Positions 8,270 through 16,165 of a stretch of 64,000 nucleotides of DNA are shown one piece after another. Position numbers and translations under genes: made by a program. Below the pieces are notes generated by a model. It had not been told where the DNA came from and made no database searches. It saw only the letters and a program-made list of their open reading frames with translations. The stretch comes from Methylococcales bacterium (GTDB lineage: Bacteria; Pseudomonadota; Gammaproteobacteria; Methylococcales; Methylomonadaceae), in the NCBI GenBank assembly GCA_030654015.1, contig JAURYI010000108.1, positions 1 to 64,000 of the forward strand, in the 5' to 3' direction. Numbering within the stretch: the stretch's first letter is position 1; each line of letters begins with the position of its first letter.

Positions 8270-9169
8270 ATGAAAATTCTCATCACAGGTGGTACAGGTT
8301 TAATCGGACGCAAACTGTGTGCGGCTTTACTAACAAAAGGCTACGAACTAACGGTATTAAGCCGCTCACCTGACACCGTCACCACCAAATGCGGTGCGTC
8401 GGTGCAAGCAATGGCAACACTCGATGAATGGACACCTGACATCGTATTTGATGCCGTGATTAATTTAGCGGGCGAACCTATTGTAGATGCACGCTGGACA
8501 GACGAACGCAAACAACGTCTATGGCAAAGCCGCGTGAGTCTGACAGAAAAACTGGTGCAACATATCAGCAATGCCAACCACAAACCCAGCGTGTTATTAA
8601 GCGGCTCAGCAACAGGGTTTTATGGTGATGGTGGCGATAACGTCCTCGATGAATCGCTGCCTGCTGGCACTGATTTTGGCGCACAACTGTGTAGCGCGTG
8701 GGAAAACGCCGCGCAACACGCCGCCGAGGTTGGTGTGAGAGTCTGCTTATTACGCACAGGCTTGGTGCTGGATGCAACGGGTGGCTTATTGGGCAGAATG
8801 CTACCCGCGTTTAAACTGGGCTTAGCCGCCCAACTCGGTAACGGACAACAATGGATGAGCTGGATACATATTGATGATTACATTGCCATCGTTTTATTAC
8901 TACTGGAAAACGCCCAAGCCGTCGGCGTGTATAACATGACCGCACCCGAACCCGTCACCAACCAGCAATTCACCAACACCCTAGCTCACGCTTTACACCG
9001 CCCTGCCCTGTTCGTCGCTCCTGCGTTTTTGTTAAAACTTATGCTGGGTGAAAGAGCAGAATTATTACTCGGCGGACAACGGGCATTACCGACCAACGTA
9101 CAGGCATTAGGTTATGATTTTCAGTATGCAACGCTGGAACAAGCCTTAACAGCCGCACTGAATCATTAA
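8270..9169 (+). CDS. TIGR01777 family NAD(P)-dependent epimerase
   Basis: A 299-residue short-chain dehydrogenase-like protein. The open frame extends upstream to 8063, but the family start MKILITGGTGLIGRKL is at 8270, preceded by AAAGAGG. The Rossmann motif TGGTGLIG binds the dinucleotide; NLAGEPI and SGSATGFYGD (residues about 108-117) are family signatures, with the active-site tyrosine in the latter. The C-terminal part with LLGGQRALPTNVQALGYDF is the DUF1731 extension typical of the YfcH/SulA group. Substrate unknown. It probably forms a transcription unit with the next two genes (gaps of 14 and 5 bp). Confidence 0.9.
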   Translation: MKILITGGTGLIGRKLCAALLTKGYELTVLSRSPDTVTTKCGASVQAMATLDEWTPDIVFDAVINLAGEPIVDARWTDERKQRLWQSRVSLTEKLVQHISNANHKPSVLLSGSATGFYGDGGDNVLDESLPAGTDFGAQLCSAWENAAQHAAEVGVRVCLLRTGLVLDATGGLLGRMLPAFKLGLAAQLGNGQQWMSWIHIDDYIAIVLLLLENAQAVGVYNMTAPEPVTNQQFTNTLAHALHRPALFVAPAFLLKLMLGERAELLLGGQRALPTNVQALGYDFQYATLEQALTAALNH

Positions 9170-9183
9170 CAGGACTCGCTTAT

Positions 9184-9588
9184 ATGACCGTCTCAGCCCA
9201 ACCAGACAGCACCAGCTCCACGCCCAAAGTCACCTGCTTTCATGACGGCGAATGTCCCATTTGCAATATTGAAATCAATGCCATGAAAAAACTCGATACA
9301 GCAGGCAATATTCATTGGGTCGATATTTCTCAGGACAAAGCCGCGCTGGCAAAAGCAGGTTTAACCTATAAACAGACCATGGATAGAATGCACGTCATCG
9401 ACGAAAATCAGCAACTGCAATCAGGCGTACTGGGTTTTTTACAGGTGTGGAAACAACTTCCCTATTATCGACGTATCGCCCCCATTATCGAGAACGTACC
9501 CTTATTATTGCAATTGATGGAATGTTGCTACCGTATTTTTGCCCGCTATCGTTTGCCGCTGACGGGCAAACAACAGATTAAAGAATAA
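9184..9588 (+). CDS. DCC family thiol-disulfide oxidoreductase-like protein (DUF393)
   Basis: A 134-residue protein with thioredoxin-like organisation. The CxxC-type motif DGECPICNIE lies near residues 22-31, followed by IHWVDIS. The family name refers to the DxxCxxC motif, visible here as DGECPIC. It is predicted to be a cytosolic disulfide/thiol protein, but no substrate is established. It follows the TIGR01777 gene by 14 bp and precedes a Trp-rich protein by 5 bp; this trio recurs in many gammaproteobacteria, which supports co-transcription without revealing a pathway. Confidence 0.85.
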   Translation: MTVSAQPDSTSSTPKVTCFHDGECPICNIEINAMKKLDTAGNIHWVDISQDKAALAKAGLTYKQTMDRMHVIDENQQLQSGVLGFLQVWKQLPYYRRIAPIIENVPLLLQLMECCYRIFARYRLPLTGKQQIKE

Positions 9589-9593
9589 CCCTC

Positions 9594-9809
9594 ATGAATC
9601 AAATAAATCCCAATAAACTATTGCTATCCAAATGGACAGCCGTTAAACCCCAACAAAAAGAACGTCATTTTATAGTTACCAAATTAATCCGTGCAGAAAA
9701 TGAAGACATTATCGCTTGTCAGTTGGAAGCCGTTATTAACAATAATAGCTACGAAATTGCTTGGCAGACCCTCAAAGATTCATCTTGCTGGTTGATGGGA
9801 TGGCAATGA
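9594..9809 (+). CDS. TIGR02450 family small Trp-rich protein
   Basis: A 71-residue protein with the family layout: NPNKLLLSKWTAVKP at the start, HFIVTKL in the middle and WLMGWQ at the very end. The conserved tryptophans (residues 14, 57, 66 and 70 approximately) define the group, whose function is unknown. The start is 5 bp after the DCC gene stop, suggesting translational coupling. It is the last gene of the three-gene unit, and a good hairpin terminator follows about 110 bp later. Confidence 0.83.
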   Translation: MNQINPNKLLLSKWTAVKPQQKERHFIVTKLIRAENEDIIACQLEAVINNNSYEIAWQTLKDSSCWLMGWQ

Positions 9810-9915
9810 AATGACAAACCGCTGAATTTTATTGCTTGGCTCATGATGCCGTGTCTCATCACAACGTTATTAACGCCAAGCCCCATGATTAGGTTATTGT
9901 TCATAAGAAAATATA

Positions 9916-9944
9916 AAGTGGGCAGGATTTTTGCCCACCTTTTA
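9916..9944. terminator. Bidirectional rho-independent terminator
   Basis: The stem GTGGGCA / TGCCCAC is flanked by AAA on the left and CTTTT on the right, giving a U-rich tail for the plus-strand unit and an A-T rich extension for the minus-strand gene ending at 9955. It separates the Trp-rich protein gene from the convergent TerD fusion gene. Confidence 0.72.
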
Positions 9945-9954
9945 AAATACTTTC

Positions 9955-11235
9955 TTAATTCAACCAACCTAATTTATTACTCTCGATAACATTGCGCACT
10001 TCATTGTGAGTCACATGGTGTTCTGGATTTTTTTTATTGATAATGCTGACCATATTTTCTATTATTTCATCCGAAAAAAGAACATCATAATGTATTGTCT
10101 CTAAAGCCGTTATTTTCGACTTTATTACCTCAAAACTTTTTTCTTTTGCAATGCCATTTCGAGAAATTGAAAATAATTTCTCAGGAACATTATCATCAAA
10201 ATCTAATAAATTAATTGAAAAAACAAGGCGAGATGTATATTTCTTATATTTTTTAGGTTGCACATAATACAGTTGCCAATCAACACCATTAGTTAATAAG
10301 GTAAAGTCAATTTTTAGATGGTAGGCATAAGCTACGGCTTGAGAAATATGTTTTTCCCCTAAAATTTGGTTTATTTTTTTAGCCTCTACCACCATTACCG
10401 CTTTGTCTTTCAAAGTAATTAAATAATCGACTATTAATTTTTGCTTAGGAATTTTTTGCTCTGCTTCAATATTGTAAGATTGATAACCTAATATATATTG
10501 TAAAATACCATCAATAATTTCTGTGCGTGTTTCTGCCTCATTAAGATTTTTACTCCTAGCTACCTTGGCTTTTTCTCTAAACTTTTCAATATGAGGTTGA
10601 ATTTCTTCAATATATTTAATTATTATTGGATTTTTAGGCAACGATGACTGAATTTCAGCTTGAAGTGTTTCACTCTCAGATTCTATATCGACACCATAAT
10701 TTCTGGCTAAAACCTCCAATCCATCGACATAGCCTTGCCCTATAGCTTTAAACTTCCATTCCCCATTATAACGATATAATTCACATAAAATAAGCGCGGT
10801 TTCAATGTCAGCACTTTGTAAAACATAAGAAACTAATTCTGTTTCATTAGAACTTAATATTTCAATGATGACTTCTTCTAACAAACCAAAATTTTGCTCA
10901 CGCTCCTTTGCTTCATGCAATGTTAAAGCAATTGGAATTTTATTAATATCAATTGGAATATAGTTCAATACCACTTTAAAAATTTGACTATTGGATTCTT
11001 GAGAGCTGATTAATTCGATAGCATTATCGGATGACTTAGGTTGATTATAAAAAATAAAATCTTCATCACCTCTAATTTTATCATTGTGAGTCAGCATAAA
11101 AGCACTGGCATCAATATCAAACTCTATTTCGTCATTTGGTTTTTTAAGCCATTTAACAACGATTGTTATTTCATTGCAGTTAGGAGCAATTTTTGTTAAT
11201 GATACATTCGCACCTTTTTGTAAAACTTGAGCCAT
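9955..11235 (-). CDS. TerD domain fused to a type I restriction HsdR N-terminal-like nuclease domain
   Basis: A 426-residue protein from ATG at 11235, chosen because GAGGTG lies 5 nt upstream; a GTG at 11239-11241 is the alternative. Residues 1-185 are TerD-like: start MAQVLQKGANVSLTK, acidic FDIDASAFML (calcium-site type) and the closing GEWKFKAIGQGYVDGL. Residues about 215-345 match the HSDR_N/PD-(D/E)xK nuclease fold: a helix glutamate in TRTEIIDGIL, then DYLI (Asp 270) and VVEAKK (Glu 284, Lys 286). TerD proteins bind calcium and act in tellurite, phage and stress resistance; HSDR_N domains cleave DNA in type I restriction enzymes. The fusion suggests a stand-alone stress- or invader-responsive nuclease. 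The gene is strikingly AT-rich against its neighbours, suggesting transfer. No methylase or other ter gene is adjacent. Confidence 0.82.
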   Translation of the reverse strand: MAQVLQKGANVSLTKIAPNCNEITIVVKWLKKPNDEIEFDIDASAFMLTHNDKIRGDEDFIFYNQPKSSDNAIELISSQESNSQIFKVVLNYIPIDINKIPIALTLHEAKEREQNFGLLEEVIIEILSSNETELVSYVLQSADIETALILCELYRYNGEWKFKAIGQGYVDGLEVLARNYGVDIESESETLQAEIQSSLPKNPIIIKYIEEIQPHIEKFREKAKVARSKNLNEAETRTEIIDGILQYILGYQSYNIEAEQKIPKQKLIVDYLITLKDKAVMVVEAKKINQILGEKHISQAVAYAYHLKIDFTLLTNGVDWQLYYVQPKKYKKYTSRLVFSINLLDFDDNVPEKLFSISRNGIAKEKSFEVIKSKITALETIHYDVLFSDEIIENMVSIINKKNPEHHVTHNEVRNVIESNKLGWLN

Positions 11236-11304
11236 ATACACCTCATTATTATTTAACCAGCTTACAGAATTTATGTAATTATAGTTTACCCTATTAGAAA
11301 TAAT

Positions 11305-12090
11305 TTAAAATGGCATATTCAGCAATAACTTCTCAACATCCGCACTCGTCCATCCTGCCGCTGAGCCTTTGAAAATATATACGCGCCGTGTTTTGGCAAA
11401 GTTCATGCTTAAGGGTTCGTCGGTGGCGATGCCGTAGCTTTGTTGACAGAGCGGGATGGAAAAATCGGTGCCGTTTTTTAGCAGGTTTTTGACTTTGTGA
11501 TTATCTGCACCCATGCGGAAAATCATCGGGATGGCTTCATCGATAGGGAGATCTTTTATCCACGGGTCGCTTAGACAAAATGAGGCTAAAGCGGTAATGG
11601 ACAGCGGCATAGCGGCGGGGATTTTGGCGCGTAATTCGGTCAGTAGTTCACCGTAAAAACCGCGTTGTGAAACTTTGGCATCGAAGTCGATTTGCAGGGC
11701 GGAGACGTTTTTCAGGGTTAGCGTGTTTAACACCAGACGCACAATTTCATCTTGTTGGGTTTTGGATAACGCAGGCAGTTGGTCGGTTTCGATGCGCGTT
11801 ACCGCGATGAGTTTGGTTTCTGGGCTGACTTTTAACGGTTGTTGGCGGAGATTGGTTTTAATGGTTTCGCCTGTTAAGGTCAGGGTTTGCGCTAAAAAGG
11901 CGACGGCAACTTGCTGGGGATTTAAAAAACGCAGGTCTTCTGGGCGTTCCCATGCCCATAAAATGGTAGGCGGAAAATCGTTGAACTTTGATTCGGTGGC
12001 GGCGGTGGGTTGGCAGGACAGCAAGCATAATGCGAGTGGTAGAATTGGGTTTATTCGTTTCCACGCGCTGAGTTGGAATGCTGTTTTCAC
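11305..12090 (-). CDS. DUF3142 family lipoprotein with repeat-derived N-terminus
   Basis: The body contains ILWAWERPEDLRFL, VAFLAQTLTL and LQIDFDAKVSQRGFY, typical of DUF3142, a family of exported proteins of unknown function. I use a GTG start at 12090 because it gives a lipoprotein signal (MKTAFQ..., hydrophobic PILPLALCLLSC with lipobox LLSC) and follows AGGTG. The open frame extends to an ATG at 12213 that overlaps the tamB stop by 20 bp; the residues in between are coded by a family C palindromic repeat. The start therefore remains uncertain. It follows tamB on the same strand and may be co-transcribed with tamAB. Confidence 0.7.
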   Translation of the reverse strand: MKTAFQLSAWKRINPILPLALCLLSCQPTAATESKFNDFPPTILWAWERPEDLRFLNPQQVAVAFLAQTLTLTGETIKTNLRQQPLKVSPETKLIAVTRIETDQLPALSKTQQDEIVRLVLNTLTLKNVSALQIDFDAKVSQRGFYGELLTELRAKIPAAMPLSITALASFCLSDPWIKDLPIDEAIPMIFRMGADNHKVKNLLKNGTDFSIPLCQQSYGIATDEPLSMNFAKTRRVYIFKGSAAGWTSADVEKLLLNMPF

Positions 12091-12164
12091 TGCACCTACG
12101 GTGTGCTTTAAAAGCGGGGCGCGGCGCGCCTTTACTGCATTCCCACGCGGCGCGTGGGAACGAG
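12075..12164. repeat. Family C palindromic repeat, copy 1
   Basis: The right end is the hairpin ATTCCCACG CGGCG CGTGGGAACGAG, and the left end carries GGAATGCTGTTTTCACTG with an internal CACCTACGGTG arm. The hairpin unit recurs at 23167-23244 and 24965-24993. Here it overlaps the 5' end of the DUF3142 lipoprotein frame, just downstream of tamB. Confidence 0.75.
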
Positions 12165-12193
12165 AACATTCGTTCACAATCTCGTCCTCTGGC

Positions 12194-15100
12194 TTAATCG
12201 GTATCAATTTCATAATTCAGTTTAATCCGTTGTGATTCGCCCGTTTGGGTTTCAACATTTAGATGATCGCTTAGTTTGTGTTTCAGCACTAATGAAACTT
12301 GTTTGCTGAATAGCCCGACTTTGGCACCGACATAAAAATCGGGAGTCAGGTATTCGCCAACCGCCAGCAACGTGCTTTGCAGGGTTTTGCCTTCCTGCAC
12401 TTCAAATTCATCAATGCCCAGTTTTTCGGTTAGCCAAGACGCTTGCCCTGCGCCGTAAGACAGAGCCGCGCCCGCTATCATATTGCCTTCTGCTTTGCTG
12501 GCTTGGTTGAGCGGTTTACCTGCTATCAAATAAGCCAGTGCTTCGGTTTCTGGTAGCGCGGTCGGTTCGGTATAAATGCGGGTTTTCAGCCTGTCGGGTG
12601 TGCCTGTGACATTCAGCACGGCGGTGATTTTTTTATCATTAGATAAGCGTATGGCTTCAACATTGAGATTGGGATTTTCAGGTGAACCATTAAACACAAA
12701 TTGACCTTTACGCACGGTTAAATCCTGCCCATAGCTTTTGTATCGACCGTTTTTCAGGTTGACATCGCCGTACATGGCAGTTTTATCGCCTGTTTTGGTC
12801 AGCTGTAACATCCCTTGTAAATCCGTTTTAAACCCCATGCCTGAAAAATTGACTTTTTTACCCAGTTCGATGTTTATATTGGCATCAATATTGGTGGCAG
12901 TCGGTTTAATGGCTTCTTGCAGGTCGGTTTCACCTAAAATGACTTCATCTTCACTGACCGCAATAGCACTTTCAGGAATTTCTTTTAATTGAATAATGGC
13001 TTTGGGTATGGCGAGTTTGCCTGTGACTTTGCCTTGGTTTTTGGCAAATACGACTTTTAATTGCGGCGAGACCGCGACTTCTGCTTCGGCAAGTTTGGCA
13101 ACTTCAAAATTATCGCCAGTTATCATCATGTCCAACGCTTGGGTTTCCAGACTGAAAACGCCGTCGAGTTTAATTTGCCCTTCGCCTGATTTTGCCGCGC
13201 CTTTCAGTTGTATGCGGTCAGCGGCGGCTAATGCCTGAAAAGTAACCGATCGTAGTTTCAGTCCTGCTTCATTTACATCCACCGCGCCACCGCTAAAATC
13301 CACTGAGCCGTTGGCGGTGGGTTTCTCGCTTGTACCTGCCAGATTGACGTTGGCTTTAAGCTGTCCTTTTAGGTTGGCTACTTGCGGAAGCAGCGGATTT
13401 AACGCGGCAAACTCCACCATTGAGGCAGTGATTTTTCCTGACAGGGTTTTACTGTCATCGGTGGCGAGTTCAATTTGGGCGCGTAAAAAATCCTGTTTAA
13501 TCAGCGCGAGTTTTAGTTCCGCAAACAGGCGATTAGCCGTTAGTTTGCCTGTGAGCGAAGACGCGCCTAACGGCAGTTTGCTATGTGCCAGATTGATGGT
13601 AGACGGCGGTACGTCTATTTGATAATTACCTGTCAACGTGTCGGCTTGTTGTAAATCGGCATTGAGATTAACGCGCGTGCTGAACTGCACTTGGTCAGGG
13701 GTGTTGGGTTTTATTGATAAGCTGGGCGATAGCGAACCTTGTAGGGTGGTCTGTATGCTGTTACTGCCTGAAGCTAGGGCGTGCAGGTTGATGTCATTGA
13801 TGGTCAGTCCAGATTCAGCGATGACTACCTTGCCATTATTCAGGTCGATATTGCCATTAATCATGGGTTTGGTAATTGAACCTGCCAGTTTTATATCGGC
13901 TTTCAGTTGCCCTTTTAGGTCGGATAATTGCGGGGCAAAGGGTTTTAGCGCGGCGAATTCCACCACAGAACCAACTATTTGACCTGATAAGGTTTGGCTT
14001 TTGCCTGTATCCAGCTGAATGTTGCCACGCACGGCATCTTGATTGATTAACGCCAGATTTATATCCGCGAAAACCTGTGTACCGTTGAGTTTACCCGATA
14101 CAGAAGACGCACCTAGAGACAGGTCTTTGTTTTGTACCGACACACCGATGGGTGTGGTATTGACTTGATACTGCCCACTCAATACGCCGTTTTTTTGCTG
14201 TACGTTGGCATCGGCATTTAACGCCGTCAGCAGTTTTATATCAGGGGGTAATTGGGCTTGAATCAATGAGCTGGGTAAATCAGCTATGTTCACTTGCCCC
14301 GTAAAATCACCATTGGCAAAATATCCGCCCTGTACACACACAGACGCATGATGTTGCACTAAACAGCCTTGGTCGGTGGCTACCTCTATGCCTGTATCCT
14401 GTTTAATGGTGCGGATGTTCATGGCATTTTTTAACTGCCAGACACCTGCGTCTTTGGAATCTATGTTGAGTGCCGCTAACGCACCCTGCCAGTTATCGGC
14501 TTTTATGCCGCCCGTAATCAGTGTGGATACGTCGCCGTATTGTGGTGAACTGACTTCGGCTTTAACGCTGTGTTGTGCAGCTGAGCCTTGTCCTTCAATC
14601 AGTAGTTTGGCGAGGTGCGTCGCGCCAGTTTTAATATGCTTGGCGATAATGGCTAACTGTGAGTTTTTTTGTGCCGAGGGGTCATAGTCGATGTCGATAT
14701 TCAGTTGTTCCACGCTGTGTTCTGCAAAGCGTACATTCTGCCCGTTGGCTTGCAATTTGACCGCTGGATTTTGCCACGCACCTTGTACACTGCCCTGCGC
14801 TTTGAAGCGTCCGCCTAATGTCGGCCATAAGGCATTGAGTTGTGGCGTATCAACAACGAGTGTTAGCATGGCTTGTTGTTCGCCCAGTGTGCCGTTGACT
14901 TCAATACTATTTTTGCCCGAGTTGATAGCGAGTGCGTCTACGGTGAGCTGATCGCCGACTAACAGCAACTTCCCATCGGCACTGACAGGATAACCGCGCA
15001 ACTGCCCTGCCAGTTTATTGATAGCGACATCGAGTTGTAACTTGTCGGTCATCTCACCTTTAAAATGACTGTCAAACGATAAGTTACCCGCCATGTCGGG

Positions 15101-16165
15101 CATGATAATAGCAGGATTAAAATTCTGCCCTGTCGCAGTAATGTCAAACGCGATTTTATCTTTCCACCCGACTTGTCCAGCCAGTTGAAACAGACCTGTA
15201 GTAGATTTCAGCTCCAGTTTTTCCACAGTCAGCGCATCTAAACTACCTTTGCTGTTCACTACTAAACTGGCTTCTGGTAAGTATGCTTGGCTTAGCGCGG
15301 TATTTATATTAAGCCGATAATCCGTTAATAAACCGATGAGTTCAATACGACCTTTATCACTTTGTATTTGTGGCTTGTCGCCTGTGATGGGGTATTTTAC
15401 GCCTTGCCAATCAATGCGGGCATTGATGTATGGATCTTTGAGCGGATTATCGACCGTGCCTTGCAAAGCGAGGGTAAAGGGTGCGCCGATTTGGTTATCT
15501 ATGGTTATTTTTTTGGTGTCGCCGCTAATAATAGTGCTTGCCTGCCAGTTGCCTTGTTGGTCTGAGTTGATGTTCCAATCGGTGTTGAGCTTAAACGCAA
15601 ACCCTTTGCCTAACGCTACTTGCCCGTGCAGGCTTGCAGCAAGCGGTTTGGCATCAATGGCGAGGGTTTGAATCAACAGTTGTCCGTGTTCGGTTTTGGC
15701 AATCAGCTGGAGTTTTTCAACAATTTGCAGGGTTACCCCTTGTTGAAACTGCACATTGGTGAGCAGGAAATTTTCTACCACCACATCAATCGGTAACGCT
15801 AACGGGGCGTTAAAATCAAAGGTACTGGGTTGCTCTTCTTCTGGCTGTTTAGCATCACTTAAACGGACGTTGATGCCATCCAGCGTAATATCAACAATTT
15901 TTACTGTCCCTGTCCATAGTTTGCTGGGCTGCCAGACAAATTTCAATTGTTTCAGATCAATGGTTTGTGTGGGACTTTGATAATGTACATCGGTTAATTC
16001 AAGGCTATCCAACAAGCTGCCTTGGATGGTTTGTATCGTGGCTTCTGGTGGTAATAAGGTATGCAATAACCAGCGCGTTCCTGATTGACTGTTCATCAGG
16101 CTGAATAACGCAATCGGGATGAATAGCAGCAGGGTTAAAGTAATCAGCAGTAGGCGTTTTTTCAT
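12194..16165 (-). CDS. tamB: TamB, inner-membrane-anchored AsmA/YhdP-like bridge protein
   Basis: A 1323-residue protein: one N-terminal membrane anchor (LLLITLTLLLFIPIALFSLM, residues 5-24), then a very long beta-rich periplasmic body and a C-terminal DUF490/TamB domain. TamB works with TamA in placing some outer-membrane proteins and is thought to form a hydrophobic groove moving phospholipid between membranes. Two segments are internally similar, LSGQIVGSVVEFAALKP and LSGKITASMVEFAALNP, each followed by KGQLKA(D/N)..LAGS/T, pointing to a duplicated block of about 190 residues. The C-terminal region includes NMIAGAALSYGAGQASWLT. Its ATG overlaps the tamA stop by 4 bp. The length is normal for the family. 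Confidence 0.93.
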   Translation of the reverse strand: MKKRLLLITLTLLLFIPIALFSLMNSQSGTRWLLHTLLPPEATIQTIQGSLLDSLELTDVHYQSPTQTIDLKQLKFVWQPSKLWTGTVKIVDITLDGINVRLSDAKQPEEEQPSTFDFNAPLALPIDVVVENFLLTNVQFQQGVTLQIVEKLQLIAKTEHGQLLIQTLAIDAKPLAASLHGQVALGKGFAFKLNTDWNINSDQQGNWQASTIISGDTKKITIDNQIGAPFTLALQGTVDNPLKDPYINARIDWQGVKYPITGDKPQIQSDKGRIELIGLLTDYRLNINTALSQAYLPEASLVVNSKGSLDALTVEKLELKSTTGLFQLAGQVGWKDKIAFDITATGQNFNPAIIMPDMAGNLSFDSHFKGEMTDKLQLDVAINKLAGQLRGYPVSADGKLLLVGDQLTVDALAINSGKNSIEVNGTLGEQQAMLTLVVDTPQLNALWPTLGGRFKAQGSVQGAWQNPAVKLQANGQNVRFAEHSVEQLNIDIDYDPSAQKNSQLAIIAKHIKTGATHLAKLLIEGQGSAAQHSVKAEVSSPQYGDVSTLITGGIKADNWQGALAALNIDSKDAGVWQLKNAMNIRTIKQDTGIEVATDQGCLVQHHASVCVQGGYFANGDFTGQVNIADLPSSLIQAQLPPDIKLLTALNADANVQQKNGVLSGQYQVNTTPIGVSVQNKDLSLGASSVSGKLNGTQVFADINLALINQDAVRGNIQLDTGKSQTLSGQIVGSVVEFAALKPFAPQLSDLKGQLKADIKLAGSITKPMINGNIDLNNGKVVIAESGLTINDINLHALASGSNSIQTTLQGSLSPSLSIKPNTPDQVQFSTRVNLNADLQQADTLTGNYQIDVPPSTINLAHSKLPLGASSLTGKLTANRLFAELKLALIKQDFLRAQIELATDDSKTLSGKITASMVEFAALNPLLPQVANLKGQLKANVNLAGTSEKPTANGSVDFSGGAVDVNEAGLKLRSVTFQALAAADRIQLKGAAKSGEGQIKLDGVFSLETQALDMMITGDNFEVAKLAEAEVAVSPQLKVVFAKNQGKVTGKLAIPKAIIQLKEIPESAIAVSEDEVILGETDLQEAIKPTATNIDANINIELGKKVNFSGMGFKTDLQGMLQLTKTGDKTAMYGDVNLKNGRYKSYGQDLTVRKGQFVFNGSPENPNLNVEAIRLSNDKKITAVLNVTGTPDRLKTRIYTEPTALPETEALAYLIAGKPLNQASKAEGNMIAGAALSYGAGQASWLTEKLGIDEFEVQEGKTLQSTLLAVGEYLTPDFYVGAKVGLFSKQVSLVLKHKLSDHLNVETQTGESQRIKLNYEIDTD

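Noticed and set aside
11675..12235. 186-residue plus-strand frame
   Set aside because: Antisense to the DUF3142 lipoprotein gene and the tamB end; translation shows no protein-like pattern.
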